DNA of 64,000 bases from Streptomyces acidiscabies (GTDB lineage Bacteria; Actinomycetota; Actinomycetes; Streptomycetales; Streptomycetaceae), in assembly GCF_020010905.1 (NCBI RefSeq), contig NZ_JAGJBY010000001.1, positions 434,001 to 498,000 on the forward strand, written 5' to 3'. This document shows, piece after piece, positions 8,555 to 16,931 of the stretch (position 1 is the stretch's first letter; every line of letters starts with the position of its first letter). The notes under the pieces are model-generated. The model was not told where the DNA came from, ran no database searches, and saw only the letters and a list, made by a program, of their open reading frames with translations. A program made the translations under genes and the position numbers.

Positions 8555-9135
8555 CGGCCCTGGAGGAGAGGCTCCTCGCGGTCGCGGGCTCCGTCCTCGA
8601 CCCCGAGCTGCCGGTCCTGACCCTGAGCGAACTCGGCGTGGTCCGCGCGGTGCACGTCCAGGGGCCGGGCGCGGTCGAGGTGGACCTCACGCCGACGTAC
8701 ACGGGCTGTCCGGCGGTGGAGGCGATGTCCGCCGACATCGAACGGGCGCTGCGGGCGGAGGGCATGCGCGAGGTGACCGTCCGCCGGGTCCTCGCTCCGG
8801 CGTGGTCGACGGACGACATCACGGAGGAAGGCCGCCGGAAACTCAGGGAGTTCGGGATCGCGCCGCCTCGGGTGAGGGGTGGTGCGGGGCCGGTGCCGGT
8901 GAGTCTGGGGGTGACGCGCGGGGCGGGGGTTGCGGGTGCGGCTTCTGAAGAACGCCCGCCGCACGGGACCCCGGCCGGCTCGCCGGGCGCCCTGGTGGAC
9001 GACGTCCCCATCCCCTGCCCCCACTGCGGCTCCGCCGACACCGAGTTGCTCAGCCGGTTCTCGTCCACCGCCTGCAAGGCGTTGCGGCGGTGCCGGTCCT
9101 GTCTCGAACCCTTCGACCACTTCAAGGAGTTGTGA
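8548..9135 (+). CDS. paaD: Phenylacetate-CoA oxygenase maturation protein PaaD (MIP18/DUF59 family)
   Basis: 195 residues. The N-terminal MIP18/DUF59 domain has DPELPVLTLSELGVVRAV and the conserved Cys in TYTGCPAVEAM (about residue 53). The C-terminal zinc-ribbon-like part has CPHCGS and CRSCLEPFDHFKEL. PaaD is thought to help insert or repair the iron-sulfur or di-iron centres of the epoxidase. ATG 8548 overlaps paaC; GTG 8551 is an alternative. The TGA overlaps the paaE ATG (TGATG). A Pro/Gly-rich linker of about 45 residues separates the two domains. Confidence 0.93.
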   Translation: MVTALEERLLAVAGSVLDPELPVLTLSELGVVRAVHVQGPGAVEVDLTPTYTGCPAVEAMSADIERALRAEGMREVTVRRVLAPAWSTDDITEEGRRKLREFGIAPPRVRGGAGPVPVSLGVTRGAGVAGAASEERPPHGTPAGSPGALVDDVPIPCPHCGSADTELLSRFSSTACKALRRCRSCLEPFDHFKEL

Positions 9136-10190
9136 TGGCCCGCTTCCACGCGCTCCGGGTGACCGAGGTGGAGCCGCTGACGGACGACTCCGTGGCGCTG
9201 ACGTTCGCGGTGCCGCCGGAGCTGCGGGAGGCGTACCGGCACGCCGCCGGCCAGCATCTGGCGCTGCGGCGGCGGGTCGACGGTGAGGAGATCCGGCGTA
9301 CGTACTCGATCTGTTCACCGGCGCCGGGTGCGGAGGGGCCTCGGACGTTGCGGGTGGGGGTGCGGCTGGTGGAGGGGGGCGCGTTCTCGACGTACGCGCT
9401 CAAGGAGATCGCCGCCGGGGACGAGGTGGAGGTGATGACCCCGGCCGGACGGTTCACGCTGGAACCGGCGCCGGGGCTGTACGCGGCGGTCGTCGGGGGC
9501 AGCGGGATCACGCCCGTGCTGTCGATCGCCGCGACGCTCCTCGCGCGGGAGCGGACCGCCCGGTTCTGCCTGGTGCGCGGTGACCGTACGGCGGCGTCGA
9601 CGATGTTCCTGGAGGAGGTGGCCGACCTCAAGGACCGCTATCCGGACCGGTTCCAGCTGGTGACGGCGCTGTCGCGGGAGGAGCAGCAGGCGGGGCTGCC
9701 GTCCGGGCGGCTGAACCGGGAGCGGCTGACCGCGCTGCTTCCGGCGCTGCTGCCGGTCGGCGACGTGGCGGGGTGGTTCCTGTGCGGGCCGTTCGGGCTG
9801 GTGACCGGTGCGGAGGAGGCGCTCCGTGAGCTGGGGGTCCCCCGCGAGCGGGTCCACCAGGAGATCTTCCACGTGGCCGACGCGCCCGCGCCGACACGGC
9901 CGTCCGCGCCCGCGCACAGCACGCTCACGGCCCGGCTGGACGGCCGGTCCGGGACCTGGCCCGTCCAGGACGGGGAGTCGCTGCTGGAGACGGTGCTGCG
10001 GGTGCGGCCCGATGCGCCGTACGCCTGCAAGGGGGGTGTCTGCGGGACCTGTCGGGCGTTCCTCGTGTCCGGGGAGGTGCGGATGGACCGCAACTTCGCG
10101 CTGGAGCCGGAGGAGACGGAGGCGGGGTATGTGCTGGCGTGTCAGTCGCGTCCGGTGACGGAGGGGGTGAAGGTGGACTTCGACAGGTGA
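9135..10190 (+). CDS. paaE: 1,2-phenylacetyl-CoA epoxidase reductase subunit PaaE
   Basis: 351 residues. Domain order is an FAD-binding ferredoxin-reductase domain (RTYSICSPAPG, about residues 56-66), an NAD(P)H-binding domain (VVGGSGITPVLSIA, about residues 118-131), and a C-terminal plant-type 2Fe-2S ferredoxin domain (CKGGVCGTCRAF plus a distal Cys in YVLACQSRP). It passes electrons from NADPH to the PaaAC oxygenase. ATG 9135 overlaps the paaD stop; an in-frame upstream extension is not needed. It is the last gene of the coupled paa operon. Confidence 0.95.
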   Translation: MARFHALRVTEVEPLTDDSVALTFAVPPELREAYRHAAGQHLALRRRVDGEEIRRTYSICSPAPGAEGPRTLRVGVRLVEGGAFSTYALKEIAAGDEVEVMTPAGRFTLEPAPGLYAAVVGGSGITPVLSIAATLLARERTARFCLVRGDRTAASTMFLEEVADLKDRYPDRFQLVTALSREEQQAGLPSGRLNRERLTALLPALLPVGDVAGWFLCGPFGLVTGAEEALRELGVPRERVHQEIFHVADAPAPTRPSAPAHSTLTARLDGRSGTWPVQDGESLLETVLRVRPDAPYACKGGVCGTCRAFLVSGEVRMDRNFALEPEETEAGYVLACQSRPVTEGVKVDFDR

Positions 10191-10214
10191 AGGGGTGTGG
10201 GCGTTCCCTTCTTC

Positions 10215-10244
10215 TAGAACCTGTTCTATCTTGACGGACCGTCA
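10215..10244. promoter_or_regulatory. KstR-like operator followed by a second palindrome
   Basis: TAGAACCTGTTCTA at 10215-10228 matches the KstR consensus TNNAACNNGTTNNA at every defined base. Three bases later TGACGGACCGTCA (10232-10244) is a perfect palindrome around a central A. Both lie 34-63 bases before the acyl-CoA dehydrogenase start. TTGACG (10231-10236) may be a -35 box within the second palindrome. They probably bind TetR-family regulators. Confidence 0.55.
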
Positions 10245-10277
10245 GATTTGAGTGGACCCCGTCGGGAGGACCAGGCC

Positions 10278-11408
10278 GTGGACTTCACGTTCAGCGAGGA
10301 GCAGCAGGCGGCGGCCGAGGCGGCGCGCGGGGTGTTCGCGGGGGTGGCGCCCGACGGGGTGCCGTCACCGGCGAAGACCCAAGGGCGGCCGGTCGCCGAG
10401 GGGTTCGACCGTGAGCTGTGGGCGAAGCTCGCGGACGCGGATCTGCTGAGTCTGCTGCTCGACGAGGAGTACGGCGGGGCCGGGCTCGATGTCGTCGCGC
10501 TCTGTCTGGTGCTGCGGGAGGCCGGGAAGGTGCTCGCGCGGGTGCCGTTGCTGGAGAGCGTCGCGGCGTCGGCCGCGATCCAGGCGTACGGGGCCGTCGA
10601 GTTGAAAGAGGCGGTGCTCGGGGCGGCCGGGCGGGGGGAGACGGTGTTGACCGTCGCCGCGCACGGGCGGACGGGGCATGACGGGGCCGAACTCTCGGTT
10701 GCCGCGCGGCGGGAGGGGGCGGGGTGGGTGCTCGATGGGGTGCAGACGGTGGTGCCTTGGGCGTTCGACGCGGACCTCGTCGTCGTACCGGCGCATGTGG
10801 GGGACGGGCGGAGTGTGCTGGCCGTCGTGCCGGTCGGGGATGTCGTGCTCGGGGAGCAGGTGTCGACCGCCGGGGAGCGGGTGGGGGAGGTGCGGCTGGA
10901 GTCCGTGCGGGTTGCGGGGGAGTACGTCGTGGAGGGGGACGGGGCTTGGGAGTGGTTGTGGGGGGTGCTGGCTGTGGGGACCTGTGCGGTGGCCTCCGGC
11001 CTGGGGGAGCGGGTGTTGCTGATGACCGCGGAGTACACGGCCGGGCGGGAGCAGTTCGGGTATCCGATCGCTACGTTCCAGGCGGTTGCCGTGCAGGCTG
11101 CGGACCGGTACATCGACCTTCGCGCCATGGAGGCGACCCTCTGGCAGGCCGCCTGGCGCATTGCCTCCGGCACGCGGGGGGTTCTGCCGGTTGCCGGGGA
11201 TGTGGCTGTGGCCAAGGTGTGGGCTGCGGAGGGGGTGCGGAGGGTTGTGCAGACGGCTCAGCATCTGCATGGGGGGTTTGGGGCCGATGCGGATTATTCG
11301 TTGCATCGGTATCACGCTTGGGCGAAGCAGGTTGAGCTGTCGCTGGGGGCGGCGGGGGGGTATGAGGAGGCGTTGGGGGAGTTGTTGGGGGCGTATTCGT
11401 TGGGGTGA
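10278..11408 (+). CDS. Acyl-CoA dehydrogenase family protein
   Basis: 376 residues from GTG 10278, preceded by GGGAGGA (10264-10270). The sequence begins DFTFSEEQQAAAEAARGVF, typical of short steroid/lipid-type acyl-CoA dehydrogenases (FadE/ChsE class), FAD enzymes that introduce a double bond alpha-beta to the thioester. Other landmarks are LLDEEYGGAGLDVVALCLVL, REQFGYPIATFQAVAVQAAD (flavin-domain helix) and QTAQHLHGGFGADADYSLHR. An obvious catalytic Glu is not assignable, as in alpha subunits of heteromeric enzymes; a partner is not in the window. The last ~200 bases have unusual G-runs and weaker codon bias. The KstR-like site suggests lipid or sterol regulation. Confidence 0.85.
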   Translation: MDFTFSEEQQAAAEAARGVFAGVAPDGVPSPAKTQGRPVAEGFDRELWAKLADADLLSLLLDEEYGGAGLDVVALCLVLREAGKVLARVPLLESVAASAAIQAYGAVELKEAVLGAAGRGETVLTVAAHGRTGHDGAELSVAARREGAGWVLDGVQTVVPWAFDADLVVVPAHVGDGRSVLAVVPVGDVVLGEQVSTAGERVGEVRLESVRVAGEYVVEGDGAWEWLWGVLAVGTCAVASGLGERVLLMTAEYTAGREQFGYPIATFQAVAVQAADRYIDLRAMEATLWQAAWRIASGTRGVLPVAGDVAVAKVWAAEGVRRVVQTAQHLHGGFGADADYSLHRYHAWAKQVELSLGAAGGYEEALGELLGAYSLG

Positions 11409-11583
11409 TGCCTAATGGGGGTGCCAGGGGGGGTTGTGTGGCGGGTGCGGCGCCGTTGTGGCTGGTCGCGCAGTTCCCCGCGCCCCTAAAAGATATGCGG
11501 CTCGCCGTGGGAAACATGCACCCCGGTGGGCGTTCCGGCGCCCCCTGTTGAACAGGGGCGTTGCTGTTTCCCGCCCGCCAAGG
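11409..11583. other. Intergenic region, G/C-rich, dispersed Streptomyces-type repeat
   Basis: This stretch leads into the 84-bp repeats. It contains CGCGCAGTTCCCCGCGCCCC followed by TAAAAGA, a sequence that recurs between genes in many Streptomyces genomes. No convincing gene or terminator is visible. Plus-strand readings through here and the repeats (for example 11434-12093) are repeat translations, not genes. Confidence 0.4.
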
Positions 11584-11919
11584 GGCGCCCCGCGCTGGGC
11601 CTTCGGCCAAGTACGTGCGCCCCTTGTTCCGGCCGTGCTCAGACCACGGTGCCCGGGTCTCCCGAGGGGCGCCCCGCGCTGGGGCTTCGACCAACTGCGT
11701 GCGCCCCACTTTCCCGGCCGTGCTCAGACCACCGTGCCGGGTCTCCCGAGCGGCGCCCCGCGCTGGGGCTTCAACCAAGCGCGTGCGCCCCACTGTTCCG
11801 ACCCTGCTCAGACCACCGTGCCGGGTCTCCCGAGCGGCGCCCCGCGCTGGGGCTTCAACCAAGCGCGTGCGCCCCACTGTCCCGGCCCGGCTCAGACCAC
11901 CGTGCCCGGGTCTCCCGAC
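11584..11919. repeat. Four tandem copies of an 84-bp repeat
   Basis: Units begin at 11584, 11668, 11752 and 11836, exactly 84 bases apart. Each starts GGCGCCCCGCGCTGG and contains CTCAGACCAC(C/G)GTGCC followed by GGTCTCCCGA. The last block is the reverse complement of the 3' end of the rhodanese gene (codons for SGDPGTVV and stop). In the final unit it is the real gene end. The array therefore looks like serial duplication of a gene terminus plus its downstream flank. Units 3 and 4 are almost identical. Confidence 0.85.
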
Positions 11920-12239
11920 GGGCGTACCACCGGCTTGCCCTCGGATTCCCATGCCTGCATTCCGCCGATGACGTTGACCGCGTCGATGCCCTGCTGGACG
12001 AGGTACGCCGTGACCTGGGCCGAGCGTCCGCCCGAGCGGCAGATGACGTTGACTCGGGCGTCTTGCGGGGCCGCCTCGGTCAGCTCGCCGTAGCGGGCCA
12101 CGAAGTCGCTCATGGGGATGTGCAGGGCACCGGCGGCATGGCCCGCCTGCCACTCGTCGTCCTCGCGGACGTCCAGCAGGAAGTCGCCGTCCTTGAGGTC
12201 CGCGACCTCGACCGTGGGCACACCAGCTCCGAAACTCAT
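11892..12239 (-). CDS. Rhodanese-like domain protein
   Basis: 115 residues, a single rhodanese domain with no signal peptide. LLDVREDDEWQAGHAAGALH is the family opening, and VICRSGGRSAQVTAYL contains the active-site Cys (about residue 69) with the CRSGGRS loop. It is likely a cytoplasmic sulfurtransferase or sulfur carrier; the donor and acceptor are unknown. The start ATG at 12239 gives MSFGAGVPTVEV. Its last eight codons and stop also occur in the 84-bp tandem repeat that runs downstream of the gene. Confidence 0.88.
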   Translation of the reverse strand: MSFGAGVPTVEVADLKDGDFLLDVREDDEWQAGHAAGALHIPMSDFVARYGELTEAAPQDARVNVICRSGGRSAQVTAYLVQQGIDAVNVIGGMQAWESEGKPVVRPSGDPGTVV

Positions 12240-12752
12240 GCCCCGACGCTACCCGAACCACGCGCCCGGCCGGCCGGGGACCACCGGTCCCACACGTCGA
12301 CGCCCACAAACGGTCACGGCGGGGTGGGGCAAGGTGCGGGGCAGGGGGATGCAGGGCAGGTAGTGCGGGCGGGATGCGGGACCGGGCGGCAGGCAGGGTG
12401 CGGGCGTCTGGCGTCGGGCGGAGCCTTACCCCACCGGCACCGCGCCTGCCCCACCCTCTTCGCCGTAGCTGCGGGCAGTCGTGCCGCACCACCCGCCGTC
12501 CCGCACCTGTCCCACCCCCCTGCCGCAGCTACGGGCAGCCGCCCCGCACCCGCTCCACCCCCTTGCTCTAGCTGCGGGCAGTCGTGCCTCCCCCAAGCTC
12601 TTCGAGCAGGGGGGACCCCCAGGGCGGCACGGGTGGGCGCAGCGACACCCCGCCAGCGCGGGCAAGCGCCGACGCCCCAAGCCCAGCCACCCACCAACCC
12701 GCACCCGAACCACCACTGCAGCCCCACCAGCCCCGTACACGCCCGCCCCCAA
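12240..12752. other. Long intergenic region with short repeats and a hairpin
   Basis: No gene was recognised. Three partial copies of a GTAGCTGCGGGCAGTCGTGC element start near 12465, 12525 and 12567. A strong hairpin lies at 12589-12615 (TCCCCCAAGCTC / GAGCAGGGGGGA), matching a dispersed Streptomyces intergenic repeat. It could end transcription of the J-domain-like gene, which reads toward it. The remainder is proline-codon-like low-complexity sequence. Confidence 0.45.
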
Positions 12753-13556
12753 CTACCCCAGCAACCCCGCCAGTTCCCGCTCCCTGTTCGCCACGTCCGT
12801 CAGCAACTGTTCGGCGATCTCCTCCAGCAAACGGTCAGGATCGTCCGGCGCCAGCTTCAGCATGGAGCCGATCGCGCTGTCCTCCAGCTCCTTCGCGAGC
12901 GCGGCCAGCATCTCCTTGCGCTGGGCGAGCCATTCGAGGCGGGCGTAGAGGACGTCACCGGGAGCGGGTTCGCGCTCCGGGGGGACCGGGCCCGCGGCCC
13001 ACTCCTCGGACAGCTCACGGAGCAGCGCCTCGTCGCCACGGGCGTACGCGGCGTTCACTCGCGTGATGAACTCCTCGCGGCGGAGCCGTTCCGCGTCCTC
13101 CTGGGCGAGGTCGGGGTGCGCCTTGCGGGCGAGGTCGCGGTACAGCTTGCGCGCCTCGTCGCTGGGGCGGACGCGCTCCGGGGGGCGTACGGGCTGCTCC
13201 GTCAGCATCGCCACCGCCTCCGGGAACAGTCCGTCGCCGTCCATCCAGCCGTGGAACAGCTCCTCGACGCCGGGCATGGGCATCACCCGCGCCCGCGCCT
13301 CCGCCGCGATCCGTACGTCCTCCGGGTCACCGGTCCGCGCGGCCCTCGCCTCCGCGATCTGCGCGTCCAGTTCATCGAGCCGGGCGTACATCGGTCCCAG
13401 CTTCTGGTGATGCAGCCGGGAGAAGTTGTCGACCTCCACACGGAAGGTCTCCACCGCGATCTCGAACTCGATCAGCGCCTGCTCGGCGGCCCGCACGGCC
13501 TGCGCGAGCCGCTCCTCGGGCCGCGCCGGCTCAGCTTCAGCTTCGGGGGTCGTCAC
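12753..13556 (-). CDS. J-domain-like protein of unknown function
   Basis: 267 residues from GTG 13556 (VTTPEAEAE); longer readings start in improbable sequence. Residues about 20-80 form a predicted coiled coil (EERLAQAVRAAEQALIEFEI, QKLGPMYARLDELDAQIAEA). The middle has ARKLYRDLARKAHPDLAQED, which carries the HPD tripeptide of DnaJ J-domains in the right helical context. A second long helix follows near the C terminus (LAQRKEMLAALAKELEDS). It may be a co-chaperone acting on DnaK, but no zinc or C-terminal DnaJ domains are present. It stands alone, in the same direction as the DUF2252 gene about 120 bp upstream. Confidence 0.75.
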   Translation of the reverse strand: MTTPEAEAEPARPEERLAQAVRAAEQALIEFEIAVETFRVEVDNFSRLHHQKLGPMYARLDELDAQIAEARAARTGDPEDVRIAAEARARVMPMPGVEELFHGWMDGDGLFPEAVAMLTEQPVRPPERVRPSDEARKLYRDLARKAHPDLAQEDAERLRREEFITRVNAAYARGDEALLRELSEEWAAGPVPPEREPAPGDVLYARLEWLAQRKEMLAALAKELEDSAIGSMLKLAPDDPDRLLEEIAEQLLTDVANRERELAGLLG

Positions 13557-13674
13557 CCGCCCAGCGTAATCGCTCCGCCGAGGACGCCGGGTGCGTACGA
13601 ATCCTGGCAGGGATACGGCCGCGAGGTGAGCCACCTCAGCCAGGCCCACGCCCCCGCCTCCACGCATCCCTCCC

Positions 13675-15072
13675 TCACACCCCCATCTCCGCCTCCACCC
13701 TCCCCTCCCGTACTCCTGTCACCAGCGCCCCATGGTCCGCCTCCGTTCGGTCCGCGTACCTCACCGCGAACTCCGCGATCGCCTCGTCCAGTTCCTCGCT
13801 CTTGCCGCAGTAGCCGGCGATCAGGCGGGGGTCGGTGCTGTGGGTGTGGGCCCGGGCCAGGAGCGCGCCGGTCATGCGGGCGTAGTCGTCCAGCTGGTCG
13901 GGCGCGAGGGCCGCGGGGTCGACGCTGCCCTTGCGGTTGCGGAACTGGCGGACCTGGAAGGGGCGGCCGGAGACCGTCGTCCAGCCGAGGAGGATGTCGC
14001 TGACCACCTGCATGCGCTTCTGGCCGAGGACGACCCGGCGCCCCTCGTGGTCGACGGGGTCGACGGGGAAACCGGCGGTCACCAGGTGGGGGACCAGCGC
14101 GGAGGGGCGGGCCTCCTTCACCTGGAGGATCAGGGGCTCGCCGCGGTGGTCGAGGAGAAGGACCACGTACGAGCGCGCACCCACGCTGCCCGTGCCGACG
14201 ATGCGGAACGCGACGTCGTGGATCGAGTGGCGGGCCAGCAGGGGAAGACGGTCCTCGGAGAGGGTCGTGAGGTAGGACTCCAAGCCCAGGACGACCGCCG
14301 ACGCCTCCTCGTCCGGGACGCGGCGCAGGACGGGCGGCGCGTCCACGAAGCGGCGTCCGCCGGTCTCGGAGGCCTCCGTCGACTTCGCCGCGAAGCGCCC
14401 GCTCGTGTTGGCGCGGGCCTTCTCCGAGACCCTCTCCAGCGTGCCCACCAGATCGCGGGCGTCGCTGTGGGAGACCAGTTCCTCGTCGGCGATGGCGTTC
14501 CACGCGTCGAGGACGGGCAGCTTGGCCAGCAGCCGCATCGTGCGCCGGTAGGCACCGACCGTGCCGTGCGCGGCCTCACGGCACGTGTCCTCGTCGGCAC
14601 CGGCCTCGCGGCCCGCGAGCACGAGGGACGCGGCGAGGCGCTTGAGGTCCCACTCCCAGGGGCCGATCACCGTCTCGTCGAAGTCGTTGAGGTCGATGAC
14701 CAGATGCCCACGGGCGTCGCCGTACAGACCGAAGTTCGCGGCGTGCGCGTCGCCACAGATCTGGGCCGGGATTCTCGTCGCGGGCGTGCGTGCCAGGTCG
14801 TACGCCATGAGTCCGGCGGAGCCGCGCAGGAACGCGAACGGCGAGGCCGCCATCCGCCCCACCCTTATCGGCGTCAGCTCGGCGATGCGGCCCCGGTTCG
14901 ACTCCTCCACGACGGCGACGACCTCGGGCCGGGCCTCGTCCACCTCGAACCCGGCGTGCGCACTCCGCGGCACCGCCCGCCGCAGCCCCTTCCCCGCCTC
15001 CTTGGGCGACTCGCCCGAGTCCCCGTTCCACTCCGCGAACCCCGCCACCCGAGGAATCCGAACCCCGCTCAC
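13675..15072 (-). CDS. DUF2252 domain-containing protein
   Basis: 465 residues, full length for DUF2252. Kinase-like/phosphotransferase-like motifs are visible: QICGDAHAANFGLYGDARGH followed by VIDLNDFDET (about residues 100-125), then WDLKRLAASLVLAGR. The family resembles aminoglycoside-phosphotransferase folds, with GDAHxxNFG as a probable catalytic loop, but no substrate is known. GTG 15072 is preceded on the minus strand by GGGGGAGG. A ubiquitous actinobacterial gene; the context gives no functional clue. Confidence 0.88.
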   Translation of the reverse strand: MSGVRIPRVAGFAEWNGDSGESPKEAGKGLRRAVPRSAHAGFEVDEARPEVVAVVEESNRGRIAELTPIRVGRMAASPFAFLRGSAGLMAYDLARTPATRIPAQICGDAHAANFGLYGDARGHLVIDLNDFDETVIGPWEWDLKRLAASLVLAGREAGADEDTCREAAHGTVGAYRRTMRLLAKLPVLDAWNAIADEELVSHSDARDLVGTLERVSEKARANTSGRFAAKSTEASETGGRRFVDAPPVLRRVPDEEASAVVLGLESYLTTLSEDRLPLLARHSIHDVAFRIVGTGSVGARSYVVLLLDHRGEPLILQVKEARPSALVPHLVTAGFPVDPVDHEGRRVVLGQKRMQVVSDILLGWTTVSGRPFQVRQFRNRKGSVDPAALAPDQLDDYARMTGALLARAHTHSTDPRLIAGYCGKSEELDEAIAEFAVRYADRTEADHGALVTGVREGRVEAEMGV

Positions 15073-15247
15073 GACCGACCGCCTCCCCCGTGCACCACCG
15101 CACGATCATCAACTCGCCCCGACCGTACAGCCATCCCCCGAAACCCGGCACACCCTGTGGATAACTCCCGACTTGTGGACAACTCCGTCACCCACCCGCA
15201 CCCCATCCCTCACGTGACTCCCGGAGCCCTCCCCGACTCCCCACCCC
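15073..15247. other. Intergenic region with paired DnaA-type boxes
   Basis: The gap between the MurJ-family and DUF2252 genes has TGTGGATAA at 15156-15164 and TGTGGACAA at 15174-15182, two DnaA-box matches in the same orientation, 18 bases apart. No gene was seen. Confidence 0.5.
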
Positions 15248-16900
15248 TCACTTGAACCCCGGCACCCTCCCCAACTCCCCCACCCCCACCACCCGAGCCA
15301 CCCCGAGAAACACCACTCCCACCACCACAACCCCCGCAGCCAGCGCACCCCCCGCCCCCAACACCCCTCCACCCAGAGCCGTTTCACAAACCCGAGCCAC
15401 CACCCACCCAGCCCCCGCACCGACCCCCGCCGCGAAAACCACCTTCGTGTACGACCGCCGCACCTCCCCAGAATCCAACCGCCCCCCGACCCGCTTCCTC
15501 AACGCCCGCACAGTTATCAGCAACCCGGCGAAATAGGACACCGTGTACCCCCCGGCCATCCCCACCACAGCCCACCGAGCCGGCAGCACCGCATGGCAGA
15601 CGCTCGCCAGTGCGATGTTCACGACGACGACCCAGCACGTCATGAAGAACGGTGTGCGAGTGTCCTCGAAGGCATAAAAACCCCGGAGCAGCAAATACTG
15701 CGCGGAGAACGGGATCAGTCCCAGGCCGAATGCCTGAAGCATCTGCCCCAGCGGACGGACGGACTCCGCGTCGGCGGCACCGTGCGCGAAGACAACCGTC
15801 GCTATTTGAGGTCCGAGCGCCAGGAAAAGAAAAGCCGCAGGGACGATCACCACCCCACTCACCCGCAACGCCCGCGAGATATCCCCCCGAAGATCCCCGA
15901 GCCGCCCTTCGGCGACAGCCTTGCTCATCCGGGGCAGCAGAGCAGTCACCAGCGAGACCGTCACGATGGACTGGGGCAGCATCCAGATGGTCTGGGCGTA
16001 GGTGTAGGAGGAATACCCCACGCCACCACTAGGCAGAGCATTGTCAGCGGCATTGGCGTAATTCGTGACGACAGTCAGGGAAACCTGATTGGCGAGAACG
16101 AACAACAACGTCCACTTGGCAGCATGGACACTCCCCCCAAGCCCCGTCCCCTTCCAGTCGAACCGAGGCCGAAACCGGAACCCGGCGGCCCGCGCGAAGG
16201 GAATCAGCGCGAGGGCCTGGACGACGATCCCGGCAGTGGTGCCGATCCCCAGCAACCTCACCTGCGTATCCGTGATGTCCTGCACCCGCTCGGGAACAGT
16301 CATGAACCCGAGATAGCACCCGAACATCCCGATCAGCACGAAATTGTTGAGCACCGGAGTCCACATCATCGCGCCGAATTTCTCCCGCGCGTTGAGGACC
16401 TGCCCGTACATCCCGAACACCCCGTAGAAAAAGATCTGCGGCAACAGGAACCGGGCGAAAGTGACGGTCAGTTCGAAGGCCGCGTGATGGGAGGGAGTGT
16501 CCCGCATATAGAGGGACACGATCTCCGGCGCCGCCCACACCGCCACCGCCGTACCCACCGCGAGAACGGTCACGACGAGGGTGACGAGCCGCTGCTCGTA
16601 GGCCCGCCCGCCATCGGCGTCGGTGGCCCGCGCCCGTACGAGCTGAGGAACGAGGACCGCGTTCAGCGCACCCCCGATCAGCAGCGTGTACAGGCTGGTC
16701 GGCACGGTGTTGGCCGTGTTGTACGTGCTGGCCAGCAACCCCGTGCCGAGCGCCGCCGCCTGAAGCACCTGCCGGATCAGCCCCGTCGCCCGCGACACGA
16801 CCGTACCCAGCGCCATCAGGACGGACGCGCGCCCGACCCCCGCCTGCTTCTTCTCCGCCGCGTACCGACGCCGCGCCACGCTGCCCGCCCCCTGAACCAT
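15248..16900 (-). CDS. MurJ/MviN-family lipid II flippase-like membrane protein
   Basis: 550 residues from ATG 16900 (MVQGAGSVARRR); an upstream TTG adds three codons. It has about 14 hydrophobic segments in MATE-type arrangement. Family motifs include VVSRATGLIRQVLQAAALGT (about residues 35-55), TVPTSLYTLLIGGALNAVLV and AFEDTRTPFFMTCWVVVVN. MurJ flips lipid-linked peptidoglycan precursor across the membrane. This protein lacks the long intracellular or extracellular extension found in the main actinobacterial MurJ, so it may be a paralogue with a related export role. The C-terminal third is Val/Gly-rich, with codon use drifting towards CCC/CCA on the plus strand. Confidence 0.85.
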   Translation of the reverse strand: MVQGAGSVARRRYAAEKKQAGVGRASVLMALGTVVSRATGLIRQVLQAAALGTGLLASTYNTANTVPTSLYTLLIGGALNAVLVPQLVRARATDADGGRAYEQRLVTLVVTVLAVGTAVAVWAAPEIVSLYMRDTPSHHAAFELTVTFARFLLPQIFFYGVFGMYGQVLNAREKFGAMMWTPVLNNFVLIGMFGCYLGFMTVPERVQDITDTQVRLLGIGTTAGIVVQALALIPFARAAGFRFRPRFDWKGTGLGGSVHAAKWTLLFVLANQVSLTVVTNYANAADNALPSGGVGYSSYTYAQTIWMLPQSIVTVSLVTALLPRMSKAVAEGRLGDLRGDISRALRVSGVVIVPAAFLFLALGPQIATVVFAHGAADAESVRPLGQMLQAFGLGLIPFSAQYLLLRGFYAFEDTRTPFFMTCWVVVVNIALASVCHAVLPARWAVVGMAGGYTVSYFAGLLITVRALRKRVGGRLDSGEVRRSYTKVVFAAGVGAGAGWVVARVCETALGGGVLGAGGALAAGVVVVGVVFLGVARVVGVGELGRVPGFK

Positions 16901-16931
16901 GCGGGCCAACTTAGCTACCCGCGCGGGCCGT

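Noticed and set aside
11584..11919. 84-bp repeats considered as a CRISPR array
   Set aside because: Units are contiguous with no variable spacers of constant length.
11434..12093. 219-codon plus-strand ORF over the 84-bp repeats and rhodanese gene
   Set aside because: The 84-bp period is a multiple of three, so any repeat-free-of-stops frame stays open; the opposite-strand rhodanese is genuine.
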